A program made the translations under genes and the position numbers. 27,060 bases of DNA from IMG/VR virus record IMGVR_UViG_3300028767_000082, positions 1 through 27,060 of that record. One strand, written 5' to 3'. Below the pieces are notes generated by a model. It searched no databases. It was not told the DNA's origin and saw nothing but the letters and a program-made list of their open reading frames with translations. Origin of the DNA: a virus. Shown piece by piece: positions 13,602 to 20,793 of the stretch (the stretch's first letter is position 1; the number at the start of each line of letters is the position of its first letter).

Positions 13602-13988
13602 ATGCATTTTATATCAACGAATAATGATGATTTTCCCTATAAAGCTGTCAAAGAACTTTACGAGGAATATTCACAATATAACATTTCAGGAAACAACTTA
13701 TATATTGATGAACTTATCAGCCTAAACATATTTTTTGCAGTTATGGACAATAAAAAATTTATCGGTTGCCTTTATTTACACAATTTTGGTATCGATAGCG
13801 TTTATTTATCAGGCTTTAGTAAAAGAAAGCAACCAAAGGCTAATATAAGAGCCATAAGCGAATTTATTAATAATATTACACAAAGATACATATTATCTTC
13901 TACACCCCACGCACACGCAAAGCTATGTTTGTTACGTGCAGGGTTTAAACAAATAGCAACAGATTTATTTTTATACGAAAGGAATTAA
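13602..13988 (+). CDS. P22 gp14-like head/tail protein (GNAT-like fold)
   Basis: The 128-aa product begins 2 bases after the preceding stop. The core NIFFAVMDNKKFIGCLYLHN (residues 43-62) followed by a GIDSVYLSGFSKRK segment and a helix with HAHAKLCLLRAGFKQIATDLF matches the small GNAT-like family that includes P22 gp14 (172 aa). P22 gp14 acts in head completion or DNA ejection. It is followed directly by the gp7-like ejection gene, as in P22. The acetyl-CoA-binding loop is not obvious, so enzymatic activity should not be assumed. Position and the GNAT-like strand-helix pattern are the evidence. Confidence 0.6.
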   Translation: MHFISTNNDDFPYKAVKELYEEYSQYNISGNNLYIDELISLNIFFAVMDNKKFIGCLYLHNFGIDSVYLSGFSKRKQPKANIRAISEFINNITQRYILSSTPHAHAKLCLLRAGFKQIATDLFLYERN

Positions 13989-13990
13989 TT

Positions 13991-14650
13991 ATGGGCGGAA
14001 GCAATTCAGAACCATCAGCAGAAGCACAAGTAAAATCAACTTATACCAATGGTTATGGTGATAGTGCGACTCAAGACGGTTTCACACCGTCAGCATTTAA
14101 CCAATCTCAAATGAGTGCATATCAAAGTGCAATACCTACTTTACAATCTAAACTTTATGATACAAAAGGGGCGGACACACAAGCCAGAGCAGCAGCAGAC
14201 GCAACAAAAGCAAATGGTTTGAAGTCATTTACTCGTACAATGAACGATAGTTTTGGAACTAATATGGCAGATGCAGCACATAGATTTGGTAGTTTAGATA
14301 ACTCTACTTTTGATAGTATGAATAAACGTTTTGGACAAGCTACATCAGATGGATTAACTGCTTTACAAAATGATTACGATGCTAATTATCAAAACAATAT
14401 GAACAACCAACAAAGCTATAACCAAAACAACTTAAATTCTGCACTTAACGGTATGGGTAATCTTTATAACCTTGCTAACGGTCAATCACAAAATGCGTTG
14501 AATTCTAGTAATGCTAGCAATAACTTTAATAATACTCAATACGGAACACAAGCTAGTATGTTTAATGCAAAAACTGCAGCAGACGCAGCCAAACAAGCTG
14601 CTATGTACCAAGCAATGGGAACTGCTATGTCGGGTGGAATCAAACTCTAA
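13991..14650 (+). CDS. Small ejection (internal virion) protein, gp7-like
   Basis: The 219-aa product has a GAAAGGAA ribosome site. It is Asn/Gln/Ala/Ser rich with no charged core: an N-terminal Gly/Ser segment, a helical middle (ARAAADATKANGLKSFTRTM), and an Asn-rich stretch (NQQSYNQNNLNSALNGMGN). It ends in an Ala-rich amphipathic helix with QAAMYQAMGTAMSGG. P22 gp7 is 229 aa, similarly low-complexity, and is ejected into the host to form the periplasmic channel. The tail-to-tail overlap with the minus-strand gene at 14647 is 4 bases. Assignment by size, composition and order. Confidence 0.65.
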   Translation: MGGSNSEPSAEAQVKSTYTNGYGDSATQDGFTPSAFNQSQMSAYQSAIPTLQSKLYDTKGADTQARAAADATKANGLKSFTRTMNDSFGTNMADAAHRFGSLDNSTFDSMNKRFGQATSDGLTALQNDYDANYQNNMNNQQSYNQNNLNSALNGMGNLYNLANGQSQNALNSSNASNNFNNTQYGTQASMFNAKTAADAAKQAAMYQAMGTAMSGGIKL

Positions 14651-15072
14651 AAACTATAACCATAAAAACCGCCAGCACCGTTAGGATTCAGCATAACTTG
14701 GTGAGAGCCTTGCATACCGTAGTAACCGCCCGCATAATTTGGGAATAGGAACATTGGACCGGAATTGTTATTATATGCTTGTTGTGAATTTGGAGAAATA
14801 ATACTTGGATTGTTAAAACTTTTTAAAAATCTATCTAATTTACCAATTTTTAAATCCTTAGAACTATCTGGTTTAAGTTCACTTATGCACATTTTTTTAT
14901 TATCCAAACAATCAGTATAATAACCCCAAGTGCCCTCACGACAATACGCAAAAGTATTGTTATCAACAAAATTACAATTATGTTTAACTTGACCGTTAGT
15001 AAAAATAACAGTATCGGCATAAACTGGCAAAATTAAATTGATAACTAGTAATATTAAAATAAATTTTTTCAT
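14647..15072 (-). CDS. Secreted or lipid-facing moron protein with signal peptide
   Basis: Read leftward from ATG 15072 (behind GAGG), this 141-aa protein has a classic signal peptide, MKKFILILLVINLILPVYA, cleaved at about 19-20. The mature part has four cysteines in spaced pairs (HNC, FAYC, TDC, KKMC) likely to form disulfides, then a Gly/Asn/Tyr-rich tail. It is on the strand opposite to the late operon, so it must be expressed separately, as expected of a prophage-borne gene that changes the host surface. No family recognised. Possible roles are superinfection exclusion or a surface/adhesive protein. The long open frame extends to 15105, but the best ribosome site supports 15072. Confidence 0.65.
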   Translation of the reverse strand: MKKFILILLVINLILPVYADTVIFTNGQVKHNCNFVDNNTFAYCREGTWGYYTDCLDNKKMCISELKPDSSKDLKIGKLDRFLKSFNNPSIISPNSQQAYNNNSGPMFLFPNYAGGYYGMQGSHQVMLNPNGAGGFYGYSF

Positions 15073-15107
15073 AAAATACCTCATTTTCTTATAAGAATAA
15101 CACATTT

Positions 15108-15122
15108 CTTGAATTTTTCAAG
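15108..15122. promoter_or_regulatory. Inverted repeat between divergent moron genes
   Basis: CTTGAA-TTT-TTCAAG is a perfect 6-bp inverted repeat between the two divergent genes. On the minus strand its TTGAAA serves as a plausible -35 for the secreted-protein gene, with TATTCT or TTATAA-type -10 sequences further downstream. A regulator binding here would control both genes. Confidence 0.35.
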
Positions 15123-15138
15123 AGTAAGGATGAAATTC

Positions 15139-15369
15139 ATGAACTTAAGTAAAGTTTCAACATACGATTTAGTAGCCGAACTTAAAAGCAGAGAGAGTTT
15201 TATAGATGAATTGTTTATCGAGCCAAGAGACGAATTTAAAATAATGGTCAGACCCAATAAAAAATACATCAAAAAATGGTGCGTAGATGCCCCAGAAGTT
15301 ATCGACCAGAAATGGAAAACAATATATAAAGATTCAGGAATAGCAGGGATTATAATTTACGTTGACTAA
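15139..15369 (+). CDS. Small hypothetical moron protein, 76 aa
   Basis: I start it at ATG 15139, because TAAGGA lies 8 bases upstream. The frame could begin at ATG 15130, but that codon sits inside the ribosome site. The 76-aa product opens with MNLSKVSTYDLVAELKSRE, a motif (S-x-DLV-ELKSRE) common in small phage proteins of unknown role, followed by basic and aromatic residues (YIKKWCVDAPEVIDQKW). It ends 20 bases inside the convergent KTSC gene. No function is proposed. Confidence 0.65.
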   Translation: MNLSKVSTYDLVAELKSRESFIDELFIEPRDEFKIMVRPNKKYIKKWCVDAPEVIDQKWKTIYKDSGIAGIIIYVD

Positions 15370-15568
15370 CTTCTCTTTCAGTATAACTATCTACAATGCG
15401 AGCTCTAAAAAACTTGCTCTTTGAGTCAGCTTTCATAAAATCATCATAAATCATAGAAATAACAGGAAAATATTCGTAAACTTTCCCACTTTTAAACTCT
15501 ACTTCAAGAGTATCCCCATTATGCCCTATTGATTTGATAAAACTTGAAACAACTTCTTTTCTAATCAT
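15350..15568 (-). CDS. KTSC domain protein
   Basis: On the minus strand, ATG 15568 is preceded by GGAG. The 72-aa product has the KTSC pattern: VVSSFIKSIGHNGDTLEVEF (residues 6-25), then SGKVYEYFPV (27-36) and a C-terminal K-F-F-R region. KTSC domains often appear alone in phages or fused to lysyl-tRNA synthetase-like proteins. Their function is not established. It is convergent with the 15139 gene (20-base overlap) and divergent from the gp20-like gene, forming the second leftward gene of this island. A TTGAAA-like -35 lies upstream on the minus strand, similar to that of the secreted-protein gene. Confidence 0.75.
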   Translation of the reverse strand: MIRKEVVSSFIKSIGHNGDTLEVEFKSGKVYEYFPVISMIYDDFMKADSKSKFFRARIVDSYTEREVSQRKL

Positions 15569-15640
15569 CTTTTACACTCCAATTATTAACAAACCTATAA
15601 AACCACACTACCGCATGCTTTTCAAGCGAAAGGATAATAA

Positions 15641-17212
15641 ATGAACTTTCTAGAACAATTATTAATCAACCAAGAAAATAACAAGGCTAATTCAACTCCA
15701 AAGTTAAGCCCGTTACAAACACCTGAACAATTTGCACAAAATCAACAAGTGCAGCAACAAAGACAGGGATTAACAGAAAAGCTTCAACAACCAGGTTCTT
15801 TAACTCGTGGGCTTGAAAACTTTTTAATCCATCCAAGGGATGCTATTTTTGGTGCAAAATCACCACAGCAAGAAGTACCAGTGTCTTATCAACAACCATT
15901 AGTTGGAGTAGATATGACGCAAAACGATTATAATAACGCACAATCTCAAGGGTTATTACCTGAAAGTCCGATGATTTCAACAGGAGTAAAAGAAAATCCA
16001 AGAATAGGCGGACTTTTAAGTGATATAGCAGGAGGAGCGAAAGAAAACGCTCAAACTCCTTTTGATATGTCAAACATTGAAAATAACCAAACGTCAGATG
16101 GACGAAACAAAGGACTTGCTTATCGTTTAGGTGAAGGTTTAGGAACAGCTGGTAAGTTTATGGCTTCACCTGCTGGTAGAGCAGTCGGAACTGGGTTATT
16201 AGTTGCGGCTACTGGTGGAAATCCTACACAAGCTATAACATACGGTTTACAAGCTGGTGTCGGTAATTATCAGAACGTCCAAGAAGATAAAATGAACAGA
16301 AATCTATTGCAGTCGCAAGGAATTAACACAGAAAATATCCGCGGATACTTGAATAACGATATGGCAAAAAGTTATACGGATAATTACAAAAACCTTAACG
16401 ATTCAAGATACAAATTCGCTAGTCTTGAGCTAAGAGATAAGCTTGCAACAATGCAAGACAATACAACAAAAGCCAAGTCTATTATGGACGCTTTTAAAAG
16501 TAATATGATTGACGAAACGCAAGCGGTTAATTTAGCAAATATGTACGGTCTTTCAGTAAATGATTTGCAGGAAAGTAATCAAACTAAAAACACAAAAATT
16601 AATGAATATCTTGCCCCAGCTAAAAAACGTGCCTACGAATTAGCTCCACAAATAGCAATGGGTAATTTAGGCGTTGCACAGAATAATTCAGCTATCAACG
16701 GTGGACGTTTAAATTTACAACAACAAGAATTTGACTACAAAAAAAATAATCCTAATGCTGGAAAAACAGAAGAACAATTGGCAAACTTACAAAACTTAAA
16801 TCAAGATTTACAAGATTTTCAAACAATGTTTGATACAGTTCCGAATGCCAAAGCTGGTATGGGTTATCAGGCAGAAGTGGCAAAAAATAAATTAAGACGA
16901 AATGTAATGTCTTTATCGCCTCACGAACAGTCATTTGAAACTTCAAGGAACAACTTGAAATTTAGAATTATTACAGCTTTAGATGATGCAGGAAAACGAG
17001 TTACAAACGTTGAAATGAACCAAATTGATAAAGCTTTACCATCTTTGGATATGACATATGCCCAAAAACAAGCAGCTTATAAGGAATTAAATAGACTTAT
17101 AACAAACAAATACGGTATAAAAATGGGTGCTATACAAAGTATACCAAGTTCGCAACCTCAACAAAATAATAAAACATTCAAATCTGGTAAATATACAGTT
17201 ACAGTACATTAA
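15641..17212 (+). CDS. Ejection protein, P22 gp20-like
   Basis: This 523-aa protein starts behind GAAAGGA. Its N-terminal 60 residues are Gln/Asn-rich and disordered. The next part has Gly/Ala-rich apolar helices (AGRAVGTGLLVAATGG, residues about 178-193), which could insert in a membrane, and then long amphipathic helices. The end is a short Ser/Gln tail. P22 gp20 is 471 aa and is ejected before DNA to build the conduit across the envelope. Gene order after the gp7-like gene, interrupted only by the island, supports this. The Gly/Ala segment is what one expects of pore-forming ejection proteins. No enzymatic motif is seen. Confidence 0.65.
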   Translation: MNFLEQLLINQENNKANSTPKLSPLQTPEQFAQNQQVQQQRQGLTEKLQQPGSLTRGLENFLIHPRDAIFGAKSPQQEVPVSYQQPLVGVDMTQNDYNNAQSQGLLPESPMISTGVKENPRIGGLLSDIAGGAKENAQTPFDMSNIENNQTSDGRNKGLAYRLGEGLGTAGKFMASPAGRAVGTGLLVAATGGNPTQAITYGLQAGVGNYQNVQEDKMNRNLLQSQGINTENIRGYLNNDMAKSYTDNYKNLNDSRYKFASLELRDKLATMQDNTTKAKSIMDAFKSNMIDETQAVNLANMYGLSVNDLQESNQTKNTKINEYLAPAKKRAYELAPQIAMGNLGVAQNNSAINGGRLNLQQQEFDYKKNNPNAGKTEEQLANLQNLNQDLQDFQTMFDTVPNAKAGMGYQAEVAKNKLRRNVMSLSPHEQSFETSRNNLKFRIITALDDAGKRVTNVEMNQIDKALPSLDMTYAQKQAAYKELNRLITNKYGIKMGAIQSIPSSQPQQNNKTFKSGKYTVTVH

Positions 17213-17221
17213 GGAGTAAAA

Positions 17222-18730
17222 ATGCCGAATTACACAGCTAATTATAATGGTAAAACAGTAACTTTAACGGGCGATGCTCCACCAACAGAAAAAGATTTTG
17301 ATGCTGCTTTTTCTCAAATTGATAGTCAACCACAATTTACCGATTCAGAAATGAACACAATAAATGCAGGAAAACCCATTGAGGCTACAATAGAAGCAAG
17401 CCCACTAGCGGACAAATTAAATAACCCTGCTAGTAATTTTGTGCACGGATTATCAGAAATACCAAGAGCAGTAGGCGGCTTCGTAGGAAACCAAGTATTA
17501 AGACCGTTAGTAGGTAAAAAACCTTTACCTAGCCAAGACTTACAACAACTTTATGATAATTCGTTAATAGCTGGACAACCTGCTAAAACTGGTATAGGTA
17601 AAGTAGCCGAATTTGCAGGAGGTTTAGCCCCGACTTTAGCATTACCAGAAGCGAATGTGTTTAAAGGTGCAGGACTCGCCTCTAAAATAGGAAATATGGG
17701 TTTAACTGGCGCATATCAAGGCGGTTTAATAGGAGGAGTAGGAGCACAAAATAACGGTCAAAATCCTATTGAGGGTATAAAGCAAGGCGCTCTAGTCGGC
17801 AGTGCTATCGGTGGAGGTTTACCAGTTGCAGGACAAGTATTTGAAAAAGTAGCCCCTACTCTTGGAAGTATAGCTGGAATTAATAAAAATTCTTATACTA
17901 CATTATTTGATAATATGAAAAATCCTACATCTAATATGCCAGTAAATAGAGCCTTATTAGATGGTGTCCTAGGTAAAAAAAGTGCAAAAACTGGTGAAAT
18001 GGTAGGTAATGAAATAGAAAAACTTAAAACTATGCCCGACCTTAACCGTGACGAAATAAATAATTTAACCCAAGATACTATCGATAAATACGCAAATGGA
18101 GCAACAATAAATCCTACCGCGGACGCCGTAAAACCTGACTTAAAACAAATTCAAAAATATTTAGATGAAGGGAATAGCCAACTCATACAACTACCGAACG
18201 GACAGACTATGACGTCTGAAGAATTTACCCAATTTTTTCCTGATATGAAACCAGAGGAAATCAATGGGAAAGTTATAGATTTAGGTGGTATTAAGCCAAT
18301 GAATTTACAAGTTATAAAACAGGATTTACAAGATAAACTAGATTTTAATCCAGATAACCCAACCTATACCAAACAAGGTTCTGCGTTATTAAGAGATTTA
18401 CAGCACCAATATAAAAATAAACTTGAAGAATTAAGTCCAGAATTAGGAGAAGCAAATAAAGCTCACCAAATAGCAAAGTCAGCAGAACAATTTAAAAACT
18501 TACTACCACAAGGGAAATACCATAAAGCTAGAATAGCAGCAGAACTTGGGGGTATTATTCCTGCGGTAGCTGGGGGAATGACACATAATCCATTCTTATC
18601 TTCATTCGGAGCAATAAGTACTCTGTTTTCACCATTGGCTCACGGAATACCAATGGCAGGGTATGAAATCGGTACAAAAATATCTCCATATCTTCCAAGA
18701 GCCCTAACAACTGGAATTAACCAAAAATAA
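17222..18730 (+). CDS. Ejection protein, P22 gp16-like
   Basis: The 502-aa product has an AAGGAG ribosome site. After a short N-terminal beta segment (MPNYTANYNGKTVTLTG) it contains repeated Gly/Ala-rich apolar stretches (LTGAYQGGLIGGVGA and GALVGSAIGGGLPVAG, about residues 160-200; and IIPAVAGGM near 440-450) separated by charged helices. That is the build of the largest ejection proteins, which translocate into the host membrane with the DNA. P22 gp16 is 609 aa and follows gp20, as here. There is no lysozyme or lytic transglycosylase motif that I can see, so peptidoglycan entry may rely on other proteins. Assignment by order and composition. Confidence 0.65.
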   Translation: MPNYTANYNGKTVTLTGDAPPTEKDFDAAFSQIDSQPQFTDSEMNTINAGKPIEATIEASPLADKLNNPASNFVHGLSEIPRAVGGFVGNQVLRPLVGKKPLPSQDLQQLYDNSLIAGQPAKTGIGKVAEFAGGLAPTLALPEANVFKGAGLASKIGNMGLTGAYQGGLIGGVGAQNNGQNPIEGIKQGALVGSAIGGGLPVAGQVFEKVAPTLGSIAGINKNSYTTLFDNMKNPTSNMPVNRALLDGVLGKKSAKTGEMVGNEIEKLKTMPDLNRDEINNLTQDTIDKYANGATINPTADAVKPDLKQIQKYLDEGNSQLIQLPNGQTMTSEEFTQFFPDMKPEEINGKVIDLGGIKPMNLQVIKQDLQDKLDFNPDNPTYTKQGSALLRDLQHQYKNKLEELSPELGEANKAHQIAKSAEQFKNLLPQGKYHKARIAAELGGIIPAVAGGMTHNPFLSSFGAISTLFSPLAHGIPMAGYEIGTKISPYLPRALTTGINQK

Positions 18731-18753
18731 AATAAATATTCTACACAATAAGT

Positions 18754-18777
18754 CCACTGTAATCGGTGGGTTATTTT
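18754..18777 (+). terminator. Terminator after the ejection genes
   Basis: CCACTG (18754-18759) pairs with CGGTGG (18764-18769) over 6 bp with one wobble and a TAAT loop, followed by GTTATTTTT. It separates the ejection genes from the tail-fibre genes. Confidence 0.6.
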
Positions 18778-18790
18778 TGAAAGGAAAAAT

Positions 18791-20035
18791 ATGACACAAA
18801 TAGGAATCAACGGCCAAATGCGTTTTAGCGCCGATACCCCAGCAGTAGCGGACGATGTGAACGCTAATTTTGATGTTTTCAAAACTGCACATAATGATAC
18901 AGATACAAGAGTAATAACGTTAGAAAATAATATTACAAATTATTTAGACAAAACTATTTCTAACACGTTTCCTTTAGTTCAAAAGTACAAAAGTACTACA
19001 ATAACAGGGGCAACAAACGCTACTCCAATTGTGATTACTTCGGTCGCACACGGTAGAAGTACAGGCGATAAAATATATAACGAAAATGTAGGCGGGAATA
19101 CTAACGCAAACGGTGTTTTCTCAATAACAAAATTAACCGATGATACTTACAGTCTTGACAATTCAGTCGGGAACGCAGCTTATACTTCGGGTGGTACTTC
19201 CTATCTATTGCCTAAAAACCTTGAGGATTTAGCGAATAAAGCATTTGTTTTAACTTCGGGGAAAGAAATTAAATCACTTGGAAGTATTGCAGCAAGTTTC
19301 ACGCTATCTAGTGGGAAGTCAAAAGGCAACATAACGGACAATATTTCAATATCTTTGCCAACTACTGGTTTAATTTCAGGTATTGAAACTAAATGTGAAT
19401 TTGATTTTAGCTTACTTAGCGGTAAAACTTTAACAATTCCAACCAGTACTAACATAATTTGGAAAGGTACAAAACCAACAGCATACTCAACAATAACCAC
19501 AGGGAATGAGGAAAAAGCTAGAAATACTTTGATATTCACTACTAAAGATGGTGGTACAAATTGGGTAGCCGAATATTTTAATGCGGGTGGTATTGAAATA
19601 GCTTTCACACAACCAGTATTAAATGCCAATGGAACTCTTGGAGGTTCCACTTTCGCCGTTTATACTTCTGCCGTTTATGGTGCAGGAGTTTACGCTTATG
19701 CGTTCTCTGATGGTAACGATGGTTCCACCTGCTATGGCCCAGATTATGCGACCCCTTATGATATTTTATACAACCCAATTCCTTTAAAAGTGCCCAATAT
19801 ATACGTAAACAGTAATATTGGGGGTTACACAGTCTATGGTTCAAATGATAATTCTACATATACAACACTTACAAGTGGAGCCTTTACAAGTGGTGGCGCT
19901 AATACTATATCTATTCCGGCTATTAATCAAGGATTTTATAATTATTATAAGATACAACCAACTAGCCGATTATCAGGAAATTATATAACAGTTATGACAA
20001 TTACACTATTAAATGGTGTTTATATAGCTACTTAG
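18791..20035 (+). CDS. Tail fibre with E1-FCCH-like and discoidin-like domains
   Basis: The 414-aa product (GAAAGGA ribosome site) is a fibre. Its N-terminus (MTQIGINGQMRFSADTP, ADDVNANFDVFK) is a virion attachment type. Around residues 68-140 it has the phage repeat named after the ubiquitin-activating enzyme FCCH domain, with the signature VAHGRSTGDKI and later TSGGTSY. Its C-terminal 110 residues resemble a discoidin (F5/8 type C) jelly roll: IYVNSNIGGYTVYGSNDN then a strand ending YYKIQPTSRLSGNYITV. The latter probably binds host surface sugars. The FCCH label does not imply any ubiquitin chemistry. It is followed by a small fibre-assembly-like gene. Confidence 0.75.
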   Translation: MTQIGINGQMRFSADTPAVADDVNANFDVFKTAHNDTDTRVITLENNITNYLDKTISNTFPLVQKYKSTTITGATNATPIVITSVAHGRSTGDKIYNENVGGNTNANGVFSITKLTDDTYSLDNSVGNAAYTSGGTSYLLPKNLEDLANKAFVLTSGKEIKSLGSIAASFTLSSGKSKGNITDNISISLPTTGLISGIETKCEFDFSLLSGKTLTIPTSTNIIWKGTKPTAYSTITTGNEEKARNTLIFTTKDGGTNWVAEYFNAGGIEIAFTQPVLNANGTLGGSTFAVYTSAVYGAGVYAYAFSDGNDGSTCYGPDYATPYDILYNPIPLKVPNIYVNSNIGGYTVYGSNDNSTYTTLTSGAFTSGGANTISIPAINQGFYNYYKIQPTSRLSGNYITVMTITLLNGVYIAT

Positions 20036-20048
20036 AAAGGATTTTAAA

Positions 20049-20327
20049 ATGACAGTATATGGAAAAATAGAAAACAATAATTTTATACCAGCGCCTTACG
20101 GTAATACAGACTTTTTAGTGTCACAAGGTTATTCAGCGTTTACCGATGAAGAAGCCCAAAACTATATAACAAAAGGGCTTTTACAGTCTCAAATAGCCGA
20201 AATTGACTTAAAGAGAATAAGAGCAAGTATTGAGCCATCTATCAAAGACGAAACAAGCGGTCAAACTTGGCTTGAATTTTACACTGAGCAAGTACAGGAA
20301 TTAAGAGAGCAAATCGCTTCTTTATAA
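20049..20327 (+). CDS. Fibre-associated small protein 1 (assembly-like)
   Basis: This 92-aa protein starts 13 bases after the fibre stop, with a GAAAGGA ribosome site. The N-terminus (MTVYGKIENNNFIPAPYG) is a short beta hairpin, and the C-terminus is a coiled coil (QIAEIDLKRIRASIEP, later QVQELREQIASL). Such proteins commonly follow phage tail fibres and act as chaperones or as part of the trimer foot. The 23574 gene has the same coil signature, I-L-x-R-A-x-R-E-L or its variants, suggesting that the two are paralogues. A terminator follows at 20354-20378. Confidence 0.65.
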   Translation: MTVYGKIENNNFIPAPYGNTDFLVSQGYSAFTDEEAQNYITKGLLQSQIAEIDLKRIRASIEPSIKDETSGQTWLEFYTEQVQELREQIASL

Positions 20328-20353
20328 CTAAGCATTAAGCTACCAACAAATGA

Positions 20354-20378
20354 CAAGCTCAAAAGGCTTGAATTTTTG
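20354..20378 (+). terminator. Terminator after fibre module 1
   Basis: CAAGC (20354-20358) and GCTTG (20366-20370) form a 5-bp stem around TCAAAAG, followed by AATTTTTG. It also argues that the following gene starts at 20416 and not at an ATG inside the hairpin at 20350. Confidence 0.55.
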
Positions 20379-20415
20379 CTGCACAAATACAGGAATCAAG
20401 GTAATAGGGATAAAA

Positions 20416-20793
20416 ATGGCAGAAATAAGCAAAATACATTCTTCTAATCAAATTGTACCAGCTGGAAATTTAAACAAAAATTTTAATTCTATCAACGAAC
20501 AATTGGAGCTACTAGCTGGAAGTGATTATGCATCCAAAATAGAAAATTTAAACGGGGCTATATCAAGCATTGTAGACGCTAAAACTTATAGCTGGGGACA
20601 AATATTGTCTAAACCAATTTTGTTTAATCCTACCTTGCACAGCCATAGTGTATCGGAAATAAACGACTTACAAGCCTTATTGAATGACAAAGCGAGCATA
20701 GCAGACTTGAACAGCATATCTACGAGCATAGATGGCGGTAATGCAACAAGCATTTACCTAGAAACACAAATAATCAATTGCGGAGGGGCATAA
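20416..20793 (+). CDS. Small fibre-associated protein, 125 aa
   Basis: ATG 20416 follows TAGGGA. The product is about 125 aa: a helical N-terminus (AEISKIHSSNQIVPAGNLN, NFNSINEQLELLAGS), a central helix and a segment HSHSVSEINDLQALLNDKAS typical of phage fibre connector or trimerisation motifs. Its last base overlaps the start of the long fibre gene (TAATG), so it is translationally coupled. It may form a proximal fibre segment or adaptor connecting the long fibre to the virion. No named family. Confidence 0.55.
   Translation: MAEISKIHSSNQIVPAGNLNKNFNSINEQLELLAGSDYASKIENLNGAISSIVDAKTYSWGQILSKPILFNPTLHSHSVSEINDLQALLNDKASIADLNSISTSIDGGNATSIYLETQIINCGGA

Noticed and set aside
18992-19200. Ubiquitin-activating enzyme (E1) domain in a fibre, tempting to link to the JAB peptidase
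   Set aside because: The FCCH name is only a label for a beta-rich repeat common in phage fibres. There is no adenylation or catalytic Cys domain, so no ubiquitin pathway can be argued from it.
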